Source: Carnegiea gigantea
Taxonomy: Eukaryota; Streptophyta; Magnoliopsida; Caryophyllales; Cactaceae
Length of the DNA stretch: 64,000 bases
Assembly: GCA_029747015.1 (NCBI GenBank)
Contig: JAKOGI010000365.1
Coordinates: 557,001-621,000, forward strand
Direction: 5' to 3'
Shown: one piece after another, positions 45,561-54,855 of the stretch
How the letters are laid out: each line of letters opens with the position of its first letter
How positions within the stretch are numbered: the stretch's first letter is position 1
Notes under the pieces: generated by a model
The model's input: only the letters and a program-made list of their open reading frames with translations
Databases searched by the model: none
What the model was told of the DNA's origin: nothing
Program-made: the position numbers and the translations under genes

Positions 45561-46100
45561 AGGAAACTTCACTCCAATAGAATTCTAAGGCTAACATGCA
45601 TTTGAAGAAATCAGGAACAAGCTGGCTCAAGCACCAGTTCTAGCATTACCATGCTTTGAGAAGGCATTTGAGGTTGAGTGTGATACCTCTGGAGTAGGCA
45701 TTGGAGGAGTTTTGACCCAAGAACACAGACCTTTAGCCTTTTTCAGTGAGAAACTGTGTGACTCCAAGAGGAAATACTCCACCTATAATAAGGAATTCTA
45801 TGCAATCACCTAGTATTGAAGTATATCCAGGGATAAAACAAGCTCAATGTCGGGCACGCCAAATGGGTAGAGCATCTTTAGGCTTTTTATTTCAAAATTA
45901 AGCACAGATTAGGTAGGCTAAATCAAGGAGCTGATGCACTGTCCAGGAAACACCTTCTTCTATTTCAGCTTGAAACTTGTGTTTTGGGTTTTGAGCATCT
46001 CAAGTTATTTTATGAACATGATGAGGACTTTAGGGTGGTATATAATGAGTGTAAGCAGAAGCCTAAAGGAGGCTATCTCATCCAGAATAGGTATTTGTTC
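45561..46100 (+). pseudogene. Chromovirus A RNase H
   Basis: Shifted frames give [22 protein letters not shown] sequence near 45605, [20 protein letters not shown] near 45668 and [23 protein letters not shown] sequence near 45755. The end of RNase H (LNQGADALSRKH) is near 45920. The first active-site Asp (CDTSG) is kept. Integrase follows directly. Confidence 0.85.
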
Positions 46101-46930
46101 AAGAGAAGAAGACTGCGTGTTCTCATGTATAGAACAAGGAAGCCATTGATCAAAGAGGTCCATGGAGGAGCTCTAGCTGGCCACTATGAGAAAACAAGAT
46201 GACATCCATGCTCAAATAGCATTGTTATCAGCTAGGGTATGACTAAAGATGTCTAAGAATTGTTAAGAGATGTGCTCCTTGTCAAATAGCCAAGAGCCAC
46301 TCCCTGCTCCAAGGGTTGTATACATCACTTCCTATCCCTCTTGGCCCTTGGACAGATGTGAGCATAGGTTTTATATTGGGATTGCCTAAGATACAAAGGG
46401 GCAAAGATTTAGTCTTTGTTGTTGTGGACAAGCTCTCCAAGAAGGCCCATTTTATAGCATGTGCTAAAAGCAGTGATGCTGTTCAAGTTGCTGAGCTCTA
46501 TTTCAGGGAGGTAATGATGCTCCATGGTGTTGCTAGGTCCATAGTATCATATAGGGACACCAAGTTTTTAAGTCATTTCTGGATAACCCTTTGGAAAAGG
46601 TTGAGGACAAAGCTCAAATTTAGCACTAGTTGCCATCCACAAACTGATGGCTAAACTAAGGTCACTAACAGGGCACTTGGTTCTCTTCTAAGAGTACTGA
46701 TCAGGACACAACCCAAGGCATGGGATCTTCTACTACCCCATGTGAAGTTCGCATGCAATAAAGTGCTATAAAAGACTACTGCCTGATCTCCTTTTAAGAC
46801 AGTGTATGGTCTTGATCCTTTAAGTCCAATGAATCGGGCCCCAAGGGCCATGGAAGGAAAACTAAGTATAGAGGTGAGAAGAGGGTCAAGGAAATCCAAG
46901 AGTTACATAATAATGTAAGCGAGAAGATTG
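46101..46930 (+). pseudogene. Chromovirus A integrase, catalytic residues lost
   Basis: The zinc-binding region survives as GALAGHYEKTR and, after a shift, [20 protein letters not shown]. The core in the open frame 46316-46654 reads [60 protein letters not shown] and [10 protein letters not shown], then a stop. Compared with the usual SMDF, SDRD and QTEVVNR, the three DDE positions appear as Gly, Tyr and Lys. Integrase would insert the DNA copy; this one could not. It continues NRALGSLLRVL and the YGLDPLSPMN block. Confidence 0.92.
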
Positions 46931-47237
46931 AAAGAGGCAATGCCAGCTACAAGTCTAATGCAAACAAACATAGGAAGAAGGTCATCTTTCAACCAGGGGA
47001 CTTGGTATGGGTTCATTTGAGGAAGGAGAGATTTCTATAGAGGAGAAGGCCCAAAAGCCCAAGAGTAGATGGTGCGTTTCAGATTCTGGAGAGAATCAAT
47101 GACAATGTATACAGAGTTGAGCTACCCGGAGAATATAGGGTTTCAACCACTTTTAATGTGGTAGATTTGCATCCTTATTTAAATGACATTCCCCTTGAGA
47201 ATTTGAGGTCAAGTTCTCTTCAACAAGGGGAGGTTCA
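46931..47237 (+). pseudogene. Chromovirus A integrase C-terminus
   Basis: Basic tail: NKHRKKVIFQPGDLVWVHLR near 46965, then RVDGAFQILERINDNVYRVE near 47067 and LPGEYRVSTTFNVVDLHPYL near 47125. It ends NLRSSSLQQGEVHGD at the LTR. This GDLVW...RADGPF.VLERINDNAYK..LPGEYGVS.TFNVADLSPY pattern is that of CRM/Galadriel-like chromoviruses. A purine-rich stretch just before 47238 would serve as polypurine tract. Confidence 0.9.
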
Positions 47238-47453
47238 TGGAGATCACCCTACTGTAAACCAAACTCAATTAGGTACCCTAGCCTATAATGTTCAAGCACT
47301 AGTCCAAGAGGTCATAAGTCAAGGTTTCCATTGATAATTCACGCATGCTAATAAAGCCACTGCTTTATCACTTGATCCAGTAAGTGCTGGAGTTATTTTG
47401 GGGAGCAACTTAGCTCATTTTCTAGCTCATATTATAACCAGTAGATGTTAGAA
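47238..47453 (+). repeat. Chromovirus A 3' LTR, truncated
   Basis: First ~216 bp of the LTR, aligning with 36387-36612. Similarity stops at about 47453, where minus-strand Athila sequence begins. Confidence 0.9.
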
Positions 47454-47454
47454 G

Positions 47455-48056
47455 CCAGCTCACAATCACTAGCTCTTCCACCTTTTACAAGGGAAGGTAG
47501 AGCATATAGAGAGGCTTCTAAAAAGTGAGCACACATGGAGACTTCAGGAACTCTCACCTTAGAAGTATCGTTATTCAACAGACAATGCTCAAGAGGGTCA
47601 CTAGTAATATAGTTGATGGCTTCTTCCCTTACCACATTATCAATCACATCGATTCTATGACACTCATCAGAAATGGAAAGGAATTTAGAAGCCTTAAACA
47701 AGTTAACCTTTATATGATCACCCCTCACATCAAAGGATAACTTACCATTCTTTATATCAATACGGCATCTGACACTGGCTAGTAAAGGCCTCCCAATAAC
47801 GATTGGATGCACGTATCGTCTTCCATTTCGAGAATCATAAAATCAACTGGCATATATAAATATGCCATCTTAATGGGAACATCCTCTAAAACACCCGTGG
47901 GGTATTTCACATAACAATCCGCTAATTGTAAGAAGATGGTAGTGGATCTCATTTCTCCAAAATCAAGCTTCTCCCACATAAAAATAGGCATTAAGCTCAC
48001 ACTTGAGCTTAAATCACACAAAGGAAAGTCAATATACACATGTCCTATCAGCAAGG
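47455..48056 (-). pseudogene. Athila protease fragment
   Basis: Two overlapping frames on the minus strand carry an Athila protease: FIDFPLCDLSSSVSLMPIF-like sequence (48040 onward), with CDLSSS where the family has CDLGAS. It continues FLQLADCYVKYPTGVLEDVP, YMPVDFMILEMEDD, and in the next frame PIVIGRPLLASVRCRIDIKN and GKLSFDVRGDHIKVNLFKA. The active site D is kept but the following Gly is Ser. The tail (IDVIDNVVREE, DPLEHCLLN) matches the Athila protease-RT link, and the reading stops at the junction with the chromovirus A LTR. Confidence 0.9.
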
Positions 48057-49237
48057 GACGGAGAGACTACCAGTATACTTAAGTTTAGTTGGAAGCTTGT
48101 TTTGGATCGCCACACTACATTCTTCAACCAAGGCTATAGTCTCATACTCTTTTAGCTTTCTTTTATTAGATAAAATCTCTTTAAAAAGTTTAGCATAGGA
48201 AGGCATTTGAGACAAGAAGTCACTGAATGCAATATTAATGTATAGTTTCTTTAAGACCTCTAAAAACTTCTCGAATTGCAAAGCAAGCATAGCCTTAGCC
48301 ATTTATTGAGAGAAAGGCAAAGGTGGAGTGTAGGTTTTTGGGGAAGTATGGTCAGGATCCTTTAGAACTTCATTAGTATCCTTAACAAGGTCATCATCAC
48401 GCATATCATCAGAGGGACTAGACACCCCTTCTCAACCACAACATTCTCATCATCATGCCAGCTCACATCATTGTTAACCCCTTTAGGCCACTTAAGTTTT
48501 TTAGCCACCCTTGAAATCATGACATTACATTGCTCCGTAGGATTATGTTCAGGCTTACTGGGAAGTCTACCCAATGCTGTAGATAAAGAACCAGCATGTT
48601 GGGTAATTTAGGCTTCTAACATCTTATTACGAGTAGTAAGCACATCATCCTCAGAGACTAATTGCTTTATATACTCATCTTACTTTTGTTTTGCCATAAG
48701 CATACTCTCCATCATAACTTCTAAGTTAGACTTTTGGGGAGCTTGTTTGGGGAAAAGAGGCCTTTGAAACCCGGGGGGTGGTCTAGCATTCATTTGGGGC
48801 GTATTGGGAGGGTTAGACCTGTATGTGAAATTTTAGATGATTCCCACAACCAAAATTGTAGGCATTAGAAAAGGAGTCATTGGCCAGTCTTAGATTGTAA
48901 TTGACATACTTAACTTAGCCACTAATGTCTTGGGAAAAAGGATTCACAACTTGGCAATTTATAGTCAAATAGTCAATTGAAGCATAAATTTCATTTGGGG
49001 GAGAGGCACTTGAATTCACAAGATTAACATTCAAACAATGTAATCTTTAAGTCATAGCATCAACTTCAGTAGAAAGTGAAGTAAGTGCATCAACTTTAAG
49101 CTTACCTCTAACCCGTTTGGGTCGGCCTCTCTCATTAGACTATTGGTAATTATTAAGTCTTATCTCAATCAAATTGCGAGCCTCATCGTCCATTTTGCTC
49201 ATCAAGGTGCCACCAGCCACTGAGTCTATGGCAGGTC
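48057..49237 (-). pseudogene. Athila gag C-terminal half
   Basis: Minus-strand continuation upstream of the protease. 48302-48048 reads MLALQFEKFLEVLKKLYINI and QMPSYAKLFKEILSNKRKL, the block that precedes Athila protease. 48574 onward gives GRLPSKPEHNPTEQCNVM (family: GALPS.TE.NP.E...A). Near 49215 it reads RPAIDSVAGGTLMSKMDDEA, the gag motif ..IDAAAGG.L..K...EA. The N-terminal capsid is missing, so the fragment is truncated on both sides. Confidence 0.88.
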
Positions 49238-50417
49238 GTATGGGCTAAGTGACTACATTATAGACCGTTTACATGATCATCCACCTTTGGAGCCCGTGGT
49301 GATGCGAAGCAACCCCCGAGCTTGGGCATACTCTCACTAGTGAGGGTCATTAACCAAGTCGGCCTAACATTGACCCTAGGTCAAAGACTAGGTCCCCCTG
49401 GGTCAGTATTGACTTGGGAAACTTAAAAAGGTCCAAGTAGGGTTAGAAAAGGTGGTTGGGCCAACAGTAGCCCTAAATAAGGGATCAAACCACTTAATCA
49501 TCCTAAAACCACATCATAGCTCATTTTTTAGTTTTTGGGTAAAATATTTTACTTCATTTCTAGCTCAAATTTGATAAAGAAAACAAGCTCCAATTTCTAT
49601 AAATTATACATGGATTGAAAGCCCCAAATGTGTACTTTCTAAGAAGTCTTGAATCGTACTCAAACTCTGAGTGTTATGGAAGTTATCAACCAAATACCAA
49701 GCAAGAGTTGGTTCAGGACTAGAAAATGCACGGTTGTGAATTTGGGCTTAATTGAGTAGGTTAAGGCAACAATTTTAGAAATTAATCAGCTTGTAATTAT
49801 TCTTCACACACAGCAGAAGAGTCGGCAAGTGACATCACCTCATTTGGAGTAGTAGAGCCTACTCATGGCTCTATAGAAGATAGAGCATGAATCCTGGAAA
49901 ATATAGCTCATAGTGATTGTAATTATCTTAAGCATCTTAATTTATTTTCCTAGGATATTTTATAAGCCTCCTATTTGACCACTTACCCCACTAATGTATG
50001 GCTAATTCCCTATCTCATTGAGTATTTATGGACCCAATTACCTCCATGAAAAATCAGCTTGAATGAATGATATGAGAGCTTAAAGCTTAGTTTTCCTCAA
50101 AATCTTAAAATTTCTATCTCTCTTAAAAGTGTGGTGATTTGAGTCTTCCCTTTAATCTAATCCTTAGTGCTAAGGCTTCAGAGGGTTAAAGGGTGGGATA
50201 AATTATCTTCTTACAACTTGTTTCAAGTGTTGAATGTTTGCCATTAGAAGCCTTCTTTAAGTATTTGGGAACTCTCTCTCTCTCTCTCTTTCTCTCTCTC
50301 CCCCCCCGCTCTCCCCCTCTTGGTTCATCTTTAGGGAGATTAATCTTCAACCTCTATTGGGTTCACCTATAAGAATTTCATGCCTTTATGTGGCCAAATA
50401 AAAGCGTCTATGCATCA
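49238..50417 (+). repeat. Chromovirus B 5' LTR, plus orientation
   Basis: Ends ...GCGTCTATGCATCA at 50417, three bases before a tRNA-Met primer site. From about 49665 it aligns with the minus-strand LTR at 37874-38604. The start is uncertain: it lies after the Athila gag fragment, and TGGGCTAAGTGACTAC at 49238 is the first candidate. Confidence 0.75.
50274..50321 (+). repeat. CT-rich microsatellite in LTR
   Basis: CTCTCTCTCTCTCT-type run with a short C8 stretch. The minus-strand copy of this LTR has only a few CT units at the same place, so the run expanded in this copy or shrank in the other. Confidence 0.85.
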
Positions 50418-50419
50418 TT

Positions 50420-50431
50420 TGGTATCAAAGC
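50420..50431 (+). other. Primer binding site, initiator tRNA-Met type
   Basis: TGGTATCAAAGC, one G-to-A change from TGGTATCAGAGC, directly after the LTR. Confidence 0.9.
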
Positions 50432-50432
50432 A

Positions 50433-50958
50433 TAATGATCCTATCTCTTGGTAAGCATCCATTCCAAACTTCCTTGTGTTAGAATTGCTTAAAGGTTTCC
50501 CCTTTCTATACTATTTTGTCATTAGTTCTTCCACTTTGAATCTCTTATCTAGTCCATAAAGAACCCTAATTATAGCCTAAACATAAACCCCAACCAAAAC
50601 ACATCCCTAACAGTCCATAAAAAGGCTAAAAACACGAAATTAAAAGTTTGGCACTGCCACCCCGTAGCACTTGGCACGCCTGTGCCAAAACCTTACTCGT
50701 TGAAAATTTGACCCAGAGATTTGGCACAACCACCCCATGCTACCTGGCACGGCCTTGCCCATTTCCTACACTCTTAAATCCTGTTCTAGAGATCTTGCAC
50801 GACCCCTCTGTGCCACAGAGCACAACCATGCCACCTCCTTTTTCACTGTTTTCTTGCCTACTCCTTTTCCACTATTTTCTTTCCTGTGTACCTTCAACAC
50901 ACCCTTGTCTCCTCTATTTTCCCCTTCTTTTTTGTCTCTATCAACCCTAACTAGTGTG
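50433..50958 (+). other. Chromovirus B leader
   Basis: Leader between primer site and gag, including the 73-bp repeats. Its part 50505-50640 matches the minus-strand copy at about 43320-43450. Confidence 0.7.
50647..50832 (+). repeat. Three tandem copies of a 73-bp unit in the chromovirus B leader
   Basis: Units start at 50647, 50720 and 50793, each exactly 73 bp apart, and share TTTGGCAC or CTTGCAC openings, ACCACCCC or CCCCTCTGTGCC, and a closing GCC. They are diverged from each other. They lie in the untranslated leader, where they may have served RNA structure or packaging. Open frames crossing them are not genes. Confidence 0.8.
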
Positions 50959-52130
50959 GGCAATCTTTCTCACTCTTTGAACATTCCTCTTGAGCAAGTC
51001 GATGAGATTGTAGGGCTCTTGTAGAGCTTCAAGAGCAAATGAGAAAACTCACCCACGAGGTTGCACAAGTAAGGGAATCTACTCTACAAAACCCTTTTAG
51101 ACGAGTCTATAATACTGGCCCTATCGGTATTGAATACTCTTTCTCCTATAAAGACTTTGATGATAAGGAAGGAAGGCCAAGAAGACTAAGACATCCAAGG
51201 GATGATGTTTGGGATCTCAAAGTTGAGACTCTGAAATTTGATGATAATCTTAACCCGGAGAACTATCTTGATTGGGTTCAAGTCTTTAAAAGGATCTTTA
51301 CACTCAAAGATTACAATGATTAGAAGGTCTTCAAGTTGGCCATTCTTAAGATGAAGGGGTATGCTTCATTGTGGTATGAACATTTGAAGAAGAGTAGGGC
51401 TAGAGAAGCCAAATATAAAATCAAGACTTAGTCCAAGCTCAAAAAACGCATGGACAAGATATTTCTACCTCCTTCTTACAAACAAGAAGTCTACCTCAAG
51501 ATCACTTCTCTCAGTCAAGAGAATCTAAATATAGAAGAGCATATCAAGGAGTTTAAACAACTCCAAATTAGGGTTGGCTTACATTAAGAACCCAGACTCA
51601 AGATCGCTAGGTTCATTAAGGGGTTCTCTCCTAGCATTACTAGCAAGGTGGAATTATAACCTTACTTATCCTTTGATAATGTGTGTCACCTAGCCATCTT
51701 AGTTAAGAAGCAACTTAAGGGTTAAAACCTTTCAAACCACTTTCTCTATTCATCCTTTGATTACCTCCAAGGGTTACTCCACCCCTAACAAAGCTATCAC
51801 TATCCCTACACCCGTCAAAACTCTTGACAAGGGCAAAGGGATTGCGAGTGAACCACCAAAGATATTAGAGGGTAAAAAGTGTTTCAAATGTCATAGTTAT
51901 GGACACTTCCAAGCGAATTGTCCTAATTGAAGGACCCTCACCATTGGAGAAGTAGAAGAAATTCAAGCTATTAAAGAAGCTACTAGTGAAGAGGAAGTAG
52001 AGGATGAGGATTAAACTTTAATCACCCTAGATGTAGGAGAACTCTTAGTGATTCAGAGTGCACTCCATGTAAAAGAGGCTCCTTATAAACTAAGCCAAAT
52101 GGAGCAAATTTTCCATACCTAATGCACTAT
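50959..52130 (+). pseudogene. Chromovirus B gag, plus copy
   Basis: The open frame 51039-51323 reads KVETLKFDDNLNPENYLDWV and QVFKRIFTLKDYND, the chromoviral capsid start (D.K..IPEF.G.L.P..FLDWL..VERVF). It continues WYEHLKKSRAREAKYKIKT, KRMDKIFLPPSYKQEVYLKI and NLNIEEHIKEF in later frames. A CCHC zinc knuckle with all ligands intact, CFKCHSYGHFQANC, is at 51880-51921. An acidic stretch (EEEVEDED) follows. Frameshifts and stops occur between these blocks. The matching part of the minus copy is duplicated; here it is single. Confidence 0.9.
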
Positions 52131-52640
52131 CGGAGGCTAGGTGTGTGAGCTCATCATTGATGTAGGAAGTTGCACTAATGTGGATTCCACATCACTCATT
52201 GACAAACTTCGATTACCCACCAAGGTGCATCCTACCCCTTATTCTCTCCAATGGCTCAAACAAGGAAGCAAGGCAATCGTTTCTAAATAAGCATTTATTG
52301 CATTTTCGATTAGTCCATATTGTGGTGAAGTACTGTGTCACGTTCTTCCCCATGGATGTATATTATTTGATATGCTTGGTAGACCATAGTTGTTTGACAA
52401 TCAAGTGATCCATGATGGACATGCCAATACTTATGCATCCAAGTACATGGGTTATAATCTTACTTTAACACCACTGCCTCCATTAAACTCCTCAAATCTA
52501 GGTCGGGGAAGGGGAAAAGCCTATTTATGAGTGAAATATGTGTGGAGAGAGCCATCAGTAAGAGCAAGTCTTTATTTGCCTTACTTATGGTAGAATCAAA
52601 CATAAGTGAGGGAGCGAAACCCATGCATCCTTTAGCTCAA
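52131..52640 (+). pseudogene. Chromovirus B protease, plus copy
   Basis: Frames around 52140-52230 give VCELIIDVGSCTNV, matching LIIDSGSC.NV with the catalytic DSG altered to DVG. Further on, LPTKVHPTPYSLQWLKQGS is readable, then CVTFFPMDV...YLICLVDH in a shifted frame where the family has CDVLPMDACH.LLG. The short open frame that starts at 52527 covers the linker MSEICVERAISKSKSLFALL. Confidence 0.8.
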
Positions 52641-53500
52641 TCACTCTTGAAAGCATTTGAGGATGTATTCCCCTATAATCTACCCCCAGGGCTCCCTCCT
52701 TTGAGAGGAATTGAGCACCAAATTGATCTCTTATCGAGCGCTCCTTTGCCAAACAATTTGGCCTATAGGTGCAATCCTAATGAGTCAAAAGATCTTTAAC
52801 GATAAGTCCAAGAGTTGCTTGATCATGGGTACATTAGGTAAAGCTTGAGTCTATGTTCAGTTCCCACCCTTTTGGTACCTAAGAAGGATGGCACTTGGCA
52901 TATGTGTGTTGATTCTAGGGGCATAAACAACATCACCATCAAGAATCGATTCCCTATTCCTTAACTGGATGATATGCTTCATGAGTTGTATGGGTCCAAG
53001 ATCCTTTCTAAAATTGACCTCCGGAATGGCTTTCACCAAATTAAAATGAAAGAAGGAGATGAGTGGAAAACCTCCTTTAAGACTAAATATGGGTAATATG
53101 AGTGGCTTGTGATGCCATTTGGTCTATCTAATGTTTCTAGCACTTTCATGAGGCTCATGAATGAGGTCTTCAGACCATTCATTGGGAAGTTTGTTGTGTT
53201 GTATCTTGATGATATTTTTGTGTATAGTCCTAATGAAACATCTCACATAGAGCATCTTTCTGAAGTATTGCAAGTATTGTGACAACAAAAGTTACATGGC
53301 AAACTTGAGAAATGTGAGTTATTCAGTCCTCAAGTTGTCTTTCTTGTCTATGTTGCAACCGGTAAGGGAATTCAAGTTGATGAATCTAAAATTGAGGCTA
53401 TCAAGAGTTGGCCTACTCCGACCTCCATCACGGAAGTGTGAAGCTTCAATGGATTGGTCTCTTTCTACTGCTAGTTCATCAAAGACTTTATCTCCATTAT
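52641..53500 (+). pseudogene. Chromovirus B reverse transcriptase, plus copy
   Basis: Starts with FEDVFPYNLPPGLPPLRGIE and HQIDLLSSAPLPNNLAYRCN, then [54 protein letters not shown] and [20 protein letters not shown]. The palm reads [20 protein letters not shown] and [13 protein letters not shown] with YLDD intact. The thumb has KGIQVDESKIEAIKSWPTPT. Single stops interrupt otherwise continuous frames, several explicable as CGA-to-TGA or CAA-to-TAA. This is the best-preserved RT in the window. Confidence 0.93.
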
Positions 53501-54336
53501 AGCTCCCTTGACTGAATACATGAAAAAAGGAAGCTTTAAGTGGACAAAGGCTACCCAAAGAGCCTTTGAAACCATCAATTCAGCTCTTATCTTAGCTCTT
53601 CCCAACTTCGACCTTCTATTTGAATTTGAGTGTCATACTAGTGGTGTTGGGATTGGTGCGGTTCTCACTCAAGCTAAGTGCAGTAAGAAGTTGAATGGTT
53701 TGAGGCTAAACTACTCCACCTATGACGAAGAATTCTATGTCACTATTAGGGCTTTGGAACATTGGAGTCATTATTTCAAGCCTAAGCCCTTTGTGCTCTA
53801 TTCGGATCATAAGGCATTGTCCTATATCAATGGTTAACACAACTTAAACTCAAGACATGCCAAGTGGGTTAAGTTCCTTCAATCTTTCACCATCTCTTGT
53901 AAGCATAAAAGTGGGAAAGAGAATGTTGTGGCCAATGCCTTGTCAAGGAGATATGCTCTCCTTTTGGTCCTTGAAGCCAAAGTTCTTGGATTTCGTTCTA
54001 TCAAGGCTCTACACCATGAGGATGAAGACTATAAGGAAGAGGCAGAGAATCCTTCTAATTTCGGCTCTTTCATTCTACGAGATGGTTTACTCTTCAAAGG
54101 AAACAAGCTTTACATCCCTAAAAGTCCTCTAAGGGACTTGATTGTTAGGCTCATGGAGGAGCCCTAGCTGGTCATTTTGGCATTAACAAGACCCTTGAGA
54201 TACTCAAGGATTATTTTTATTAGCCCAAGATAGGTGGGGATGTTCATAAGGTGATCTCAAGATATAACATTTGTCACATGGCTAAGTGCCATTTCCGTCA
54301 AGGTCTCTACACTCCTCTTCCGATACCCTCAAGGCA
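53501..54336 (+). pseudogene. Chromovirus B RNase H and integrase start, cut by Tekay insertion
   Basis: 53508-53837 is open: KWTKATQRAFETINSALILA, FECHTSGVGIGAVLTQAKCS, LNGLRLNYSTYDEEFYVTIR and FVLYSDHKALSYING. The active-site Asp of CDASG is here His (CHTSG). After a CAA-to-TAA stop it continues [11 protein letters not shown] and [15 protein letters not shown]. The integrase N-terminal zinc region follows ([20 protein letters not shown]), then degraded C..C residues at 54270-54300. The frame ends at 54336, where the Tekay LTR begins. Confidence 0.92.
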
Positions 54337-54697
54337 TGTAATAACCTGACCCTAACCTATATTTATTTATTTAAATTATATTTATTTATTTAATTAATCA
54401 TGTTTATTTATTTAATTAATCATGTTTATTTATTTAATTGGTCATGGTTATTTATTTAACCAAATCATGTTTATTAATTCAATTACATCCAATTTATTTA
54501 TCGAGCGAATTCCATTATGTTATTTAAAATTTTTTACCTTCATTTATCATATTTAATCATTCTAGTTGGGAGATATTTTATTTGGGTCCAATTTTGCAAT
54601 TCAAGTTTCATTGATTGTAAATTTCAGTTTCGTTGATTGATTAAATATCGGGTGAATCGACAATAGACCTCGATAATTATGGTTTAAGACATTATTA

Positions 54698-54741
<44 letters not shown>

Positions 54742-54758
54742 GTTGTTGTTGTTGTTGC

Positions 54759-54795
<37 letters not shown>

Positions 54796-54796
54796 A

Positions 54797-54855
<59 letters not shown>

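Larger units (their letters stand above)
36387..47453 (+). mobile_element. Chromovirus A (CRM/Galadriel-like), split by chromovirus B
   Basis: Whole-element entry. 5' LTR, primer site and gag start at 36387-37873, then a foreign block at 37874-44489, then protease to integrase at 44490-47237 and a truncated 3' LTR. The gag body and first half of protease are missing, so insertion was accompanied or followed by deletion. Confidence 0.8.
49238..54336 (+). mobile_element. Chromovirus B, plus copy, cut by Tekay LTR
   Basis: Whole-element entry. LTR, primer site, leader with 73-bp repeats, gag, protease, RT, RNase H and integrase start. The remaining integrase and the 3' LTR would lie beyond the Tekay element, outside the window. 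Confidence 0.88.

Noticed and set aside
50648..51024. Two overlapping Pro/Leu-rich open frames after the chromovirus B LTR
   Set aside because: They run through the 73-bp leader repeats and C/T-rich sequence between primer site and gag.
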